A DNA stretch of 53,380 nucleotides from an uncultured Bacteroidales bacterium (GCA_902760865.1 CACWID010000019.1:1-53380), one strand, 5' to 3'; positions 1 to 8,149 are shown, numbered from the stretch's first letter. Notes: generated from the sequence alone by a model not told the origin. A program made the numbers and translations.

Positions 1-72
1 AATCCGAGCCAAACATAAAGATTGTTAAAAGTAAAGCTAGAACTTGGATTGCAACATAGAAGCTAAAGGTTC

Positions 73-88
73 CCGTGCGATAGCACGG
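73..88 (-). terminator. possible weak terminator hairpin
   Basis: CCGTGC and GCACGG form a 6-bp stem around a GATA loop, about 45 bases beyond the stop codon of the minus-strand barrel gene. There is no real T run after it on the minus strand, so this is only a candidate 3' end. The rest of 1-131 shows nothing recognisable. Confidence 0.3.
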
Positions 89-131
89 TTATATTACCGA
101 GTCGCAATGATGACACAGCCGGTGTTGGGCG

Positions 132-608
132 TCAGAAGGTGTATTTGAGGCCCAGGACGGTGACGGATTGGTTCCAGTCCTTGAGGATCTGGAAGCGCTG
201 CTCGGTGTAGAAGTGCATGCGCTCGTTGATGCGGTACTGCGCTCCGAGTCCGACGTTGGCGCCGCAGCGGTCAACAGAGGCATCTCCATGGTGAAGGTCG
301 GTCTTGATGTTGGCATAGGAGAAGCCGGCCATCGGGTAGATGGCAAAGGAGTGGCTCGTCGGGATGACGTAGTGGATGTTCATGTTGACGTTGAGGGCGC
401 TGATGCCGCCGTTCTTGAAGTAGTAGATGAACTCGGGGGCGAATCGCCAGTTCTGGATGGGCTCGATCTGAACCTGTGCTCCGAGTCCTGCGAGTGAGTG
501 CTTGCTGCCGTAGGCAAACTGGGCTCCCAGTGAGATGTCTCCGCTATCGGCGCTGGCGCCGAGGGTTGTCACGATGGCCACGATGGCCAGAAGGATGAAT
601 TTTCTCAT
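132..608 (-). CDS. outer-membrane beta-barrel protein (porin-like)
   Basis: A 158-residue protein with a clear signal peptide (MRKFILLAIVAIVTTLGASA, cleavage near residue 20) followed by alternating hydrophobic/polar beta strands and a C-terminal aromatic residue (LGLKYTF), the usual ending of an outer-membrane barrel. It resembles the small 8-stranded OmpW/OmpX-like 'outer membrane beta-barrel' proteins that are abundant in Bacteroidota. No enzymatic motif is visible, so the substrate or partner is unknown. It stands alone, with a repeat-containing spacer of about 330 bases upstream. Family placement rests on overall pattern, not on a specific motif. Confidence 0.7.
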   Translation of the reverse strand: MRKFILLAIVAIVTTLGASADSGDISLGAQFAYGSKHSLAGLGAQVQIEPIQNWRFAPEFIYYFKNGGISALNVNMNIHYVIPTSHSFAIYPMAGFSYANIKTDLHHGDASVDRCGANVGLGAQYRINERMHFYTEQRFQILKDWNQSVTVLGLKYTF

Positions 609-730
609 AATTCTATTGTTTTATTGGTTTACCCTGCTGGGCTAATGCGAATTACACGAGTAATATGTGATTGATTCATGTGAAATCGACAAGAATATTG
701 TGCTGATAGTCAACTCCTTCTATAAGATAG

Positions 731-830
731 GGGAGGTGGCGCGTAGCGCCGGAGGAGTATGATAAGCTACCGAAGCAAAACCTATAGTAGCATCAACGCC
801 CCCCGGCCCCCTCTTATCTAAGAGGGGGAG
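731..830. repeat. two-hairpin intergenic element, copy 1
   Basis: The 609-937 spacer holds this element. Hairpin one is GGCGC-GTA-GCGCC (738-750); hairpin two is CCCCCTCTT-ATCT-AAGAGGGGG (807-828), preceded by TCAACGCCCCCCGG. A second copy lies at 40857-40935, and a right-half fragment (CTTAGAGGGGGAG) at 881-893. Nothing else is recognisable in this spacer. Confidence 0.75.
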
Positions 831-880
831 TTGCTAACGCACTGATTGACAATTAATAATTTCGTCGAACTCATGTTAAT

Positions 881-893
881 CTTAGAGGGGGAG
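881..893. repeat. right-half fragment of the two-hairpin element
   Basis: CTTAGAGGGGGAG repeats the right arm of hairpin two of the element at 731-830. It lacks a left arm and looks like a truncated copy. Confidence 0.45.
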
Positions 894-937
894 CTAATTC
901 GTTGAATATCAATGAATATATCTTTATGCTCATGTTG

Positions 938-1939
938 TTAATTGTTTGTGGCTCGGGTGAGGATGCGGATGGCCTCGTCGAGGATGGCGTCATGGGTGCG
1001 GTCGTTCTCGTTCATGTCGATGCGCACGTCGGGCGCCACGCCGAACTCGGTCAGCCGTCCCTGGGCGTCCATGATCGGGCAGGAAGAGAAGCGCACGCGC
1101 CAGCCATTGGGCAGCTCGCTGGTGAAGGGCAGGCCGCAACCGCCGCCGGTGGTGTCGCCCACCACGGTCACCTGGTCAAGCCCCTTCATGATGGAGACGA
1201 AGTTGTTGGTGGCGCTGAATGAGCCGCGGCTGGCCAGCACCACGACGGGCTTGAGGTAGTGGATGTGGTTCTTGGCGGGCTCGTAGTAGTAGGGGTAGGG
1301 CTCGGACAGGTCGTTGTGGCCGGGTCCTGTCTTGTGGCTGATGTAGCCGGCGAGGGTCTTCCCGTCGATGAAGCGCGAGACAAGTTTCTCGACGTTGGTG
1401 AGCATTCCGCCGCCGTTGTCACGCACGTCGATGATGAGTCCGTCGGCGGTAGATAAGTAGCTCAGTATCAGGTCGAGGTTGCCCTCTCCGATGGTCGATG
1501 AGAAGGAGCCGTAGTACATGTAGCCGAAGTTGTCGGGCAGGATCTGGTACTTGATGCCCGAGGCCATCTTGTAGTCGAAGTTGAGATAGTGCTGGTCGAT
1601 GATGCGCTCGTCGTAGTTGACGGGCCACTGCTCCCAGATCCAGTACCGGGAGACGTCGTGGGTGGCGATGAGGTTGGTGTGGCCGTCGCGCAACTCCTTG
1701 AGCATGTCGCCGCAGATGTCGAACAACTCACGGTCGGTCATTTCGTTGGACACGCGTGCGCGGTAGCGGCGGTGCACCTCGTTCCAGTCCACCTGCTTGT
1801 AGTCGAAGAAGCTGTAGTGCTCGTCCATGATGGTCCAAAGGGCCTCGAAGTTGCCCACCTGGTCGTGCTCGAACTCGTCCTGCTCGGCACACCCACACAA
1901 CAGGACACAAACTACAAAGTATAGTGTTATTCTTTTCAT
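938..1939 (-). CDS. S41-family serine peptidase, lipoprotein
   Basis: A 333-residue protein. The N-terminus (MKRITLYFVVCVLLCGC) ends in a lipobox-like L-C-G-C with Cys17, so it is probably a lipoprotein. The middle and C-terminal parts match the C-terminal-processing peptidase (S41) fold: 'GLIIDVRDNGGG' is the typical strand after the PDZ-like part, and 'VVVLASRGSFSATNNF' carries the catalytic-serine region. Bacteroidota encode many such periplasmic or surface S41 lipoproteins with no known substrate. The start codon was chosen for the lipoprotein signal. It is followed upstream on the genome by the repeat cluster at 1951-2172, and no partner gene is adjacent. Confidence 0.85.
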   Translation of the reverse strand: MKRITLYFVVCVLLCGCAEQDEFEHDQVGNFEALWTIMDEHYSFFDYKQVDWNEVHRRYRARVSNEMTDRELFDICGDMLKELRDGHTNLIATHDVSRYWIWEQWPVNYDERIIDQHYLNFDYKMASGIKYQILPDNFGYMYYGSFSSTIGEGNLDLILSYLSTADGLIIDVRDNGGGMLTNVEKLVSRFIDGKTLAGYISHKTGPGHNDLSEPYPYYYEPAKNHIHYLKPVVVLASRGSFSATNNFVSIMKGLDQVTVVGDTTGGGCGLPFTSELPNGWRVRFSSCPIMDAQGRLTEFGVAPDVRIDMNENDRTHDAILDEAIRILTRATNN

Positions 1940-1950
1940 TGCCTTCTGAT

Positions 1951-2172
1951 TAAACTACGAATTCTACGATTTTATAAACTACGAATTACACGAATTATAC
2001 TAATTATTGGCATCCGCGCACATATTCTTATCGAATTTCACGAATTGCATCCGCTTACTGTCATAAACTACGAAATCCATGATTCTTATAAACTACGAAT
2101 TCCACGAATTATACTAATTATTGGCATCCGCGTACTTATTGTTTCGAATTTCACGAATGATCTCTTCATTTT
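1951..2172 (+). repeat. tandem GGCATCCGC-family repeats (83-bp unit type), locus A
   Basis: Starts of the word AAACTACGAA fall at 1951, 1975, 2065 and 2090; the last segment, 2090-2172, is a full 83-bp unit. The core GGCATCCGC occurs at 2008 and 2123, with a variant at 2046. The same 83-bp unit forms a five-copy array at 33991-34401. The array runs directly into the 3' end of the GxxExxY gene. Confidence 0.85.
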
Positions 2173-2207
2173 AAACTAGGATTTTGTGTAATTTGTAGTT
2201 TTGTTTC

Positions 2208-2597
2208 TCATTTGATTCGTTGTTTATCGATGTTGCAGAATCGTTCAGTTTTTAAACTTGTTTCTCCAAAGTTTGCGAGAATTCCCAACTCAAAGCCAGT
2301 AGCTTTCAAATAATTAATTACTTGAGCTTTCTCAACATCCGATAATCTGCTGAGAGCTTTCAACTCCACAATGATCTTATCGTAACACACAAAATCGGCG
2401 ATATAATCTTGCTGTAGAGGAATTCCTTTATAAAAAATCTTCAGACTGACTTCTCTCTTATATGGAATTCCATTTGCTATGAATTCACGTTCTAGCGCTT
2501 CCTGGTAAACTTTCTCCAGAAAACCGCATCCCAGTTCACGATGAACTGTCATCATGCATCCGATGATATCGTATGATTCTTTGGGATAAACTATCAT
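2208..2597 (-). CDS. GxxExxY-family protein, predicted PD-(D/E)XK nuclease fold
   Basis: A 129-residue protein of the family's usual length. The naming motif is G25-F-L-E28-K-V-Y31. A nuclease-like signature follows: D68 in 'IADFVCYD', E78-L-K80 in 'IIVELKAL', and Q92-V-I-N-Y96, the D / E-x-K / Q-x-x-x-Y order seen in PD-(D/E)XK enzymes. The biological role of the family is unknown to me. The gene is visibly AT-richer than the housekeeping genes and lies inside an inverted pair of intergenic repeats. A 21-codon C-terminal remnant of a paralogue is found at 34428-34493. All putative catalytic residues are present, so this copy appears intact. Confidence 0.88.
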   Translation of the reverse strand: MIVYPKESYDIIGCMMTVHRELGCGFLEKVYQEALEREFIANGIPYKREVSLKIFYKGIPLQQDYIADFVCYDKIIVELKALSRLSDVEKAQVINYLKATGFELGILANFGETSLKTERFCNIDKQRIK

Positions 2598-2612
2598 AGA
2601 TTCTAGAGTTTG

Positions 2613-2672
2613 CTTAATTCGTAATAATTAAGTGCGGATGCTAATTAGTTAAATTCGTGGAATTCGTAGTTT
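2613..2672 (-). repeat. inverted copy of the 83-bp repeat unit, 5' of the GxxExxY gene
   Basis: Read on the minus strand it starts AAACTACGAATTCCACGAAT and continues through a GCATCCGC core (2634-2641), as in the plus-oriented units at 1951-2172. It ends about 16 bases before the GxxExxY start codon, so it may also carry that gene's promoter. Confidence 0.8.
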
Positions 2673-2678
2673 AAGACG

Positions 2679-3443
2679 TCAGAGGGAGATGCCGAGGACG
2701 AGGGCGTGGGTGAAGTCGTGGACGTGGAGGTGGTTGACGGTCCAGTGCTCGAGGCGACTGCGGTAGCCCAGGCGCAGGGTCGTCTTGCCCAGGCGTAGGT
2801 CGGCGCCCAGGTAGTTGACCATGTCAAAACGGTTGCCCCACCAGCCCAGATGGGCGAGATTCTTGTGGTTGCCCAGGTAGATCTCGTAGTAGCTCTCGTC
2901 ATACTCGGGTGCGAAGAATGCGCCCGCCACGGGCAACTGCATCTGATAGCGCAGGGTGATGGGTTTGCGTCCCAGTCGGGTGTTGAACCAGGCCATGCCT
3001 GTCGCGCCCACGTTGGCATGGGCGCGCACGGTGACCGGATTGTTGCTGTTGACGGCGTTATAGACGATGCCGGCGCGCACCTGGGCCATCGGGCCGACCG
3101 AGAAGTTCAGCCGCGGATGGAGCACCCCCAACCAGGCGTGCTGCATGCTGAAGGAGATGTCGCCCATGAGTTTGTAGAGGTCGTTGTTCTGGGCCTTGTT
3201 CTCCACGTAGTTGTAGTCGGCCCCCACGCCGAGTTGCCACAGCCACTTGTGCTTTTTAGTCCAGCGGGTGGCCTCGAGGGAGAGGCCCAGGTCAAGTCCG
3301 TCGTAGGTGATGGGGGTGAGATAGCTGTCGTGGATCGAGGCATAGCCCGCGTCGAGCATGAGTGCCGACTGGTTGGGCAGCACCGCCGATTCGGGTATGT
3401 CGGCGGGTCGGGCCGCAACGGTCAGGCTGCAGCACAACAACAT
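2679..3443 (-). CDS. DUF3316-like outer-membrane protein
   Basis: From the ATG at 3443 this gives 254 residues. After a short hydrophobic start (MLLCCSLTVAA) the protein has barrel-like strands and ends 'HALVLGISL'. The passage 'SYLTPITYDGLDLGLSLEA' resembles the DUF3316 family of Bacteroidota envelope proteins. The open frame continues another 56 codons upstream, but that part runs through an intergenic repeat (3448-3487), so I prefer 3443. The resulting signal peptide is unusually short, so the start is uncertain and the repeat may have replaced the original 5' end. Function unknown. Confidence 0.65.
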   Translation of the reverse strand: MLLCCSLTVAARPADIPESAVLPNQSALMLDAGYASIHDSYLTPITYDGLDLGLSLEATRWTKKHKWLWQLGVGADYNYVENKAQNNDLYKLMGDISFSMQHAWLGVLHPRLNFSVGPMAQVRAGIVYNAVNSNNPVTVRAHANVGATGMAWFNTRLGRKPITLRYQMQLPVAGAFFAPEYDESYYEIYLGNHKNLAHLGWWGNRFDMVNYLGADLRLGKTTLRLGYRSRLEHWTVNHLHVHDFTHALVLGISL

Positions 3444-3447
3444 AATA

Positions 3448-3637
3448 AAAGGAAGACAATAAGTACAATAAATACTATGGCATCCGCGCCCGGTTTTAAA
3501 CGCTAATTTCGCGAATTCCACGAATTTAAATAATAAATACTTCGTGAAATCAGCGTAATTCGCGTAATTCGTATTAGCCCCGCAGGGAATGTGTCTGGAT
3601 AGCATTGTCATTATTGTATTTATTGTCTTCCCGTTAT
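3448..3637. repeat. MITE-like element with inverted ends in the DUF3316-parC spacer
   Basis: A roughly 30-bp sequence (AAAAGGAAGACAATAAGTAC...) at 3450-3478 recurs inverted at 3608-3637. Between them lie a GGCATCCGC core (3479-3487) and AATTCGCG/CGCGAATT words like those of the 83-bp unit. Further copies of the end sequence are at 43455-43494, 53192-53213 and 53234-53276. Confidence 0.65.
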
Positions 3638-3649
3638 CGTTGTGGATTG

Positions 3650-6403
3650 TTAGTCCTCGAAGGGGATGCGTTGCTGGCCGGTGAAGCTGTCGAGCACCTC
3701 ATCCTGGCTGATGCCGTCGGCAGGAGGCGTGTCGGCATCAGGCGTGGGTGTGTCATCGTCGGCAGGGGCGGGTTCCTCGACCGGATCCGGCTCACGAGGC
3801 TCGACCTCGGTGATGACGCTGACCTCCCAGTTGGTGACGCGGCGTCCCTTGGCCTTGAAGGTCTTGACTCCGATAAATTCTTCTGCATCAATGATGAACG
3901 GTTCTCTTGCCTCGTCGGCACCGCCCATCTTTACCTCGAAGCGCGGGCAGGGCTCATCGCTCAACAGCAACAGGCGCGATGCCGGGTTGGTACCGATAAA
4001 GCTCTGCTTCTTGGTGTTGTCCTCGAGGGTGAAGCGCTTGACGTAGGGGTGGCCCTGGTCCGCATCGTCGAGCACCGCCGTCCACACCTTGTCCGGCTGG
4101 AACTTCTCGATGCGCAGGATGCCCTCGTCATAGTGGTTGGTGGCCTCGGCGCTGGTGGTGTAGAACTCGCCGCTCTTCATGATGACCAGGATGCGGTCGT
4201 CGCCGCCGAACAGGCCCAGCGAACGGCCATGGCCCTCGTAGTTGATGCGCAGGATGTCCGGGTCGAACCACACCTCGCGGTCGCCCAGCGTGGATTGTCC
4301 CGCCTCCTTGAGCGAGATGCGGTGAACCTCGTTCTTGGTGACGATGTTGCCGCGAGCCTGCTTGCCCTTGATGGCCAGGTCGGCAAGGTTGACGTCAAAC
4401 TGCAGGATCTTCAGCCTGAATTTGGGTTTGAGGGTGATGCGCAGCACCTCGGCCTCGCCATTGGGGTTGGCGGTGAACCAGGTGATCTTGCTGCCCGGCT
4501 TGCCCTGGGTGATGTCGTACTCCTTGTCGCGGGTGATGCCAGTGACGGCAAAGCGCTTCATGTAGGTGGTGCCGCCGCGGCCGTCCAGGTACAATACATT
4601 ATATATTGTTCGGTCGTCCCCCTTCTTGAACACATTCAGGTAGATGATGTTCTTGCCGACGTAGATTTTTTCGGCCACCTTGACTACCTTGAACTTGCCG
4701 TCCTTGTAGAAGATGATGATGTCGTCGATGTCCGAGCAGTTGCAGACGAACTCGTCCTTCTTCAGACCCGTTCCGATGAAGCCGTCGGCGCGGTTGATGT
4801 AGAGCTTCTGGTTGGCCTCGGCGACCTTGCTGGCCACGATGGTGTCAAACTCGCGGATGATGGTCCGCCGCGGGTATTTGGCGCCATACTTGGTCTTCAG
4901 GCCCTTGAACCACTCGATGGTGTAGTCCGTCAGGTGGGCCAGCTTGTAGTCGATGTCCTTGATGCGCTCTTTTAGGCGTGCGATGTTCTCCTCGGCCTTG
5001 TCGCTGTTGTACTTGAGTATTCGCTTCATCGGAATCTCGAGCAACCGCAGCAGGTCATCCTGGGTGATTTCGCGGTAGAATTGCGGTTTGAAGGGCTTCA
5101 GTCGCTTGTCGATGTGCTTGAGGGCTCGCTCCTGGTCCTTGGCGTTCTCAAATTCCTTGTCCTTGTAGATGCGCTCCTCGATGAAGATTTTCTCCAACGA
5201 CACGCTGTGCAGCGACTCCATGGTCTCGCCGCGCTGTATCTCCAGTTCCTGGCGCAGGATGTCACGCGTGCGGTCCACGCTGTAGCGCAGCACATCGCTC
5301 ACCGTCAGGAACTGCGGCTTCTGGTCCTTGATGACACAGCAGTTGGGCCAGATGGAGATTTCGCAGTCGGTGAAGGCATAGAGCGCGTCGATGGCGATGT
5401 CGCTGCTCGTGCCCGCCTGCAGCGAGACGATGATCTCGGCCGTGGCGCTGGTGTTGTCCTCGACCTTGCGGATTTTGATCTTGCCGCGCTCGCCGGCCTT
5501 GAGGATGGACTCGATGACCGTGCCGGTCGTCTTGCCGTAGGGCACGTCCTTGACCAGCAGCGTCTTGTTGTCGAGCTTCTCGATCTTGGCGCGCACGCGC
5601 ACATAGCCGCCGCGCTCGCCGTCATTGTAGTGGCTCACGTCGATGTAGCCGCCCGTCTGGAAGTCGGGGTAGAGGTGGAACTCCTCGTCGCGCAGGTAGC
5701 TGATGGCCGCGTCGCAGACCTCGTTGAAGTTGTGCGGCAGAATCTTGCACGACAAGCCGACGGCGATACCCTCGGCACCCTGCGTCAACAGCAGCGGGAA
5801 CTTGGCGGGCAACGTCAGCGGTTCGCGCTTGCGGCCGTCATAGGACAGACCCCAGTCAGTGACCTTGGGGTTATAGACCGCATCGAGGGCAAACTCGCTC
5901 AGGCGGGCCTCGATGTAACGGCCGGCAGCCGCACCGTCGCCCGTGAGGATGTTACCCCAGTTGCCCTGGGTGTCGATGAGCAGCTCCTTCTGTCCCAGCT
6001 GCACCAGCGCGCTGTAGATCGAAGCGTCGCCGTGGGGGTGGTACTGCATTGTCAGGCCCACGATATTGGCGACCTTATTGAAGTGGCCGTCGTCGGCCTC
6101 CTTCATGGCGTGCATGATGCGTCGCTGCACGGGTTTGAAGCCATCCTCGATGTGCGGCACGGCACGTTCCAGGATGACGTAGGAGGCATAGTCGAGGAAC
6201 CAGTTCTCGTACATGCCGCTCAGTTGCAGTTTCTTATCTTTGGGTACCTGGTAGGTGGAGTGGGCCTGTGGCTCACCGCCGCCATCACCGCCATCCTCGA
6301 TGGAGGTATCGGTGTCGGCACTGGCATTGATGTCGTCTTGGGCATTGCCCTCGGCAGGCTCCTGCTGTTCCTGTCCTTCCAGTTCGTCGTCGTCTTTCTT
6401 CAT
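3650..6403 (-). CDS. parC: DNA topoisomerase IV subunit A (gyrA/parC type)
   Basis: A 917-residue type IIA topoisomerase A subunit. It cuts and rejoins DNA for decatenation, together with a B subunit. An acidic 45-residue N-terminal tail precedes the core (LSGMYENWFLDYASYVILER). The catalytic region 'GAAAGRYIEARLS' places the active tyrosine at Tyr163, and 'YHPHGDASIY' lies just before it. The C-terminal half is the beta-pinwheel-like region and ends in an acidic, proline-rich tail. The length and tails fit the Bacteroidota ParC type rather than a classical gyrase A. The usual partner gene parE is not adjacent here; the next gene upstream is an unrelated lipoprotein. A TAACTTTG -7 box sits at 6426-6433. 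Confidence 0.92.
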   Translation of the reverse strand: MKKDDDELEGQEQQEPAEGNAQDDINASADTDTSIEDGGDGGGEPQAHSTYQVPKDKKLQLSGMYENWFLDYASYVILERAVPHIEDGFKPVQRRIMHAMKEADDGHFNKVANIVGLTMQYHPHGDASIYSALVQLGQKELLIDTQGNWGNILTGDGAAAGRYIEARLSEFALDAVYNPKVTDWGLSYDGRKREPLTLPAKFPLLLTQGAEGIAVGLSCKILPHNFNEVCDAAISYLRDEEFHLYPDFQTGGYIDVSHYNDGERGGYVRVRAKIEKLDNKTLLVKDVPYGKTTGTVIESILKAGERGKIKIRKVEDNTSATAEIIVSLQAGTSSDIAIDALYAFTDCEISIWPNCCVIKDQKPQFLTVSDVLRYSVDRTRDILRQELEIQRGETMESLHSVSLEKIFIEERIYKDKEFENAKDQERALKHIDKRLKPFKPQFYREITQDDLLRLLEIPMKRILKYNSDKAEENIARLKERIKDIDYKLAHLTDYTIEWFKGLKTKYGAKYPRRTIIREFDTIVASKVAEANQKLYINRADGFIGTGLKKDEFVCNCSDIDDIIIFYKDGKFKVVKVAEKIYVGKNIIYLNVFKKGDDRTIYNVLYLDGRGGTTYMKRFAVTGITRDKEYDITQGKPGSKITWFTANPNGEAEVLRITLKPKFRLKILQFDVNLADLAIKGKQARGNIVTKNEVHRISLKEAGQSTLGDREVWFDPDILRINYEGHGRSLGLFGGDDRILVIMKSGEFYTTSAEATNHYDEGILRIEKFQPDKVWTAVLDDADQGHPYVKRFTLEDNTKKQSFIGTNPASRLLLLSDEPCPRFEVKMGGADEAREPFIIDAEEFIGVKTFKAKGRRVTNWEVSVITEVEPREPDPVEEPAPADDDTPTPDADTPPADGISQDEVLDSFTGQQRIPFED

Positions 6404-6425
6404 ATCATTATATGCGTTTTAACCT

Positions 6426-6433
6426 GCAAAGTT
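6426..6433 (-). promoter_or_regulatory. -7 box of the parC promoter
   Basis: TAACTTTG on the minus strand, 22 bases before the start codon, matches the Bacteroidota -7 consensus TAnnTTTG. No TTG was found at the right -33 spacing, so support is partial. Confidence 0.5.
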
Positions 6434-6524
6434 ACAAAAAAACGCTGATAACATAACGATGATGTGCTGAAAAGTTAGCGTTTTAGCGTTTTAAGGTGTG
6501 GAATAGCATGGGTATAGAGACAAG

Positions 6525-6562
6525 GAATGACACCCGCGGGTTTTGGACTGCGGGTGTCATTC
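6525..6562 (-). terminator. hairpin downstream of the lipoprotein gene
   Basis: GAATGACACCCGC (6525-6537) pairs perfectly over 13 bp with GCGGGTGTCATTC (6550-6562). It lies about 60 bases past the stop of the gene ending at 6621. No strong T run follows on either strand, so it may stabilise the 3' end rather than terminate. Confidence 0.55.
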
Positions 6563-6620
6563 GTTTCATTCTGTCAAATCTGCCGTCAGATAGGTTGTGC
6601 GGCAAATGAGTGACAATTTT

Positions 6621-7151
6621 CTATTTCTCGGTGGCGCGGGCCTTGAGGGCGCGGGAGACTGACTTGACTTCAGTCGTGGCCTTGGCATCCTCGTCGGGAG
6701 CTTTCAGCTTGGCGTCAGAGTCAGAGAGTTCCTTGCCGGGCTCGTAATAGTAGCCACCAGTGGGGCGATAGGCCGTGTAGGTGTAGAAACGGCTATCGGG
6801 TGACAAAATGAGGTAGCCATAATCATCGAATCCGTAGTAGAGGTACTCGGCATCGCCATCATAGTACCAGATGAACAGCCTGTTGCCGCGTGTCTCCCAA
6901 TCAAAATCTACATAATCCAGGCCAAAGACCGTATAGCAGGTGTATCGTCCGGTGTAGTTGCTATAGAAGTCGTAACGGACTGCATCACGCCCCCCAATCT
7001 CGTAGGTGCCATAGTAGTCGGTGCCGAACTCTGCAACCCAACTGCCGACGATGTCCTCAATATAGTAGGCCGAGCCCCAGTCGTGGTCATTGCACGAGCT
7101 CATGGAGAGCATCAGCAGTGACAGCATCGAAATAAAGTAAAACTTTTTCAT
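6621..7151 (-). CDS. lipoprotein of unknown function, tyrosine-rich
   Basis: A 176-residue protein starting at MKKFYFISMLSLLMLSMSSC; the lipobox (M-S-S-C) supports a lipoprotein and this start rather than an in-frame ATG 16 codons upstream. The mature part begins 'DIVGSWVAEFG', the opening of lipocalin-like or 'lipocalin family' small lipoproteins, and then has many Tyr, Asp and Gly residues in short beta strands. The last 45 residues are charged and probably disordered. I cannot assign a specific function. It has its own promoter at 7197-7229 and a hairpin after the stop. Confidence 0.7.
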   Translation of the reverse strand: MKKFYFISMLSLLMLSMSSCNDHDWGSAYYIEDIVGSWVAEFGTDYYGTYEIGGRDAVRYDFYSNYTGRYTCYTVFGLDYVDFDWETRGNRLFIWYYDGDAEYLYYGFDDYGYLILSPDSRFYTYTAYRPTGGYYYEPGKELSDSDAKLKAPDEDAKATTEVKSVSRALKARATEK

Positions 7152-7196
7152 AGCGCTATAGAGTTTAGAAATGTTAGTTTTTAGTTTATTAATCCG

Positions 7197-7229
7197 CAAA
7201 AGTAATCAAAAAAATGTAGATTTCAGCAA
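7197..7229 (-). promoter_or_regulatory. promoter of the lipoprotein gene
   Basis: On the minus strand TTG (7227-7229) is followed after 22 bases by TACTTTTG (7197-7204), matching the Bacteroidota -33/-7 layout. The start codon is 45 bases further on. Confidence 0.55.
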
Positions 7230-7243
7230 TTTTTTGTAGAAAA

Positions 7244-7277
7244 GCGCGTGCCACCGGTGTGATTGAGTGGCACGCGC
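7244..7277 (-). terminator. terminator after the barrel gene ending at 7315
   Basis: GCGCGTGCCA (7244-7253) pairs perfectly with TGGCACGCGC (7268-7277). On the minus strand the stem is followed by TTTTCTACAAAAAATT, a moderate T-rich tail. Confidence 0.6.
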
Positions 7278-7314
7278 CACCCGGAAATCACTTGATCAGC
7301 AAAGTCGTTGCCTC

Positions 7315-7998
7315 TCAGAAATTCACACCTATGTTTAACGTGAAGCACCCGTTGTGGGTATCGTCGAATTTGTCCTGCCCGATGTTGGCCAGGCCGATGT
7401 CGTAGCTGGCGTCAAGGTATAGCATGTTGAAGCCCACGCCGCATCCGATCTTGAGTCCGCCGTCAAAGCGGTTGAAGTAGCCGTCATCAAATGAACCGAC
7501 CGCCTTGTGCATGCCGTAGTTCTTGATGCTGCCGTCGGTCCCCAGGGCCAGGTAGCCGCCCGCGTAGGGCTGGATGCTGGTGTGGTTGCCGACGAAGTGC
7601 TTGTACTTGATGAGCAGAGGCACCTCCAGGTAGTTCAGGTCATAGGTGAACTTGTCTTGTCCAGAACCGCTCTTGCCGCCCTTCTGGGTATAGTAGAGTC
7701 CGGTTTCAAAGAACAGGGGAGCATGGTAGGTGAGCTGTGTGCCTGCAGCCAAGCCGATGTTCAGTCCAGACTTGATGCCGCTGCCATCCAGGGCGGGGCT
7801 CTCGCTGCTGACGTGGGAGGCGTTCAGGCCCACGCGCAAGCCGAAGTAATATCGATGCCAGCCCATATACTCATTGCCATGACGGCTGACGGTCTGTACC
7901 CGGGGCTGTGCAGGGCGTCCATACAGGCGACCCGGTTGAGCTACGGCAGACAGCGTCATAGCCATGCACAGGAGGGTGAAGATGATAGTCTTTTTCAT
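7315..7998 (-). CDS. outer-membrane beta-barrel protein (PF13568-like)
   Basis: A 227-residue protein with a signal peptide (MKKTIIFTLLCMAMTLSAVAQ) and a typical 'FGLRVGLNASHV...GLNIGLAAG...FFETGLYYTQKG' pattern. This is the hallmark of the porin-family/outer-membrane beta-barrel domain very common in Bacteroidota. The C-terminus 'GCFTLNIGVNF' ends in an aromatic residue, as expected for barrel insertion. Short basic, Gly/Arg/Pro-rich linker residues follow the signal peptide. Function and ligand are unknown. It is a single-gene unit bounded by a terminator on its 3' side. Confidence 0.78.
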   Translation of the reverse strand: MKKTIIFTLLCMAMTLSAVAQPGRLYGRPAQPRVQTVSRHGNEYMGWHRYYFGLRVGLNASHVSSESPALDGSGIKSGLNIGLAAGTQLTYHAPLFFETGLYYTQKGGKSGSGQDKFTYDLNYLEVPLLIKYKHFVGNHTSIQPYAGGYLALGTDGSIKNYGMHKAVGSFDDGYFNRFDGGLKIGCGVGFNMLYLDASYDIGLANIGQDKFDDTHNGCFTLNIGVNF

Positions 7999-8149
7999 AA
8001 TCGGTCATGTTTTAAAAGTTATCGTTTCTTGACGTTTAGACCTATCGATAAGGGTCGGGTTTAAACGCAAGAAACACCAAAACCGATGAGTCGTCACTAT
8101 CAAACGACCAAAGGCTCAAATCAACCGACTAAGCGTTGTGGAAAAAAGA

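Larger units (their letters stand above)
1951..2673 (-). mobile_element. candidate repeat-flanked element carrying a GxxExxY nuclease-like gene
   Basis: The GxxExxY gene is bracketed by copies of one repeat in opposite orientation: tandem units in plus orientation on its 3' side (1951-2172) and one inverted unit on its 5' side (2613-2672). A second locus at 33991-34520 has the same order with a deleted gene. No transposase or obvious target-site duplication is visible. Calling this a mobile element is inference from the inverted flanks and the second, decayed copy. Confidence 0.5.
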
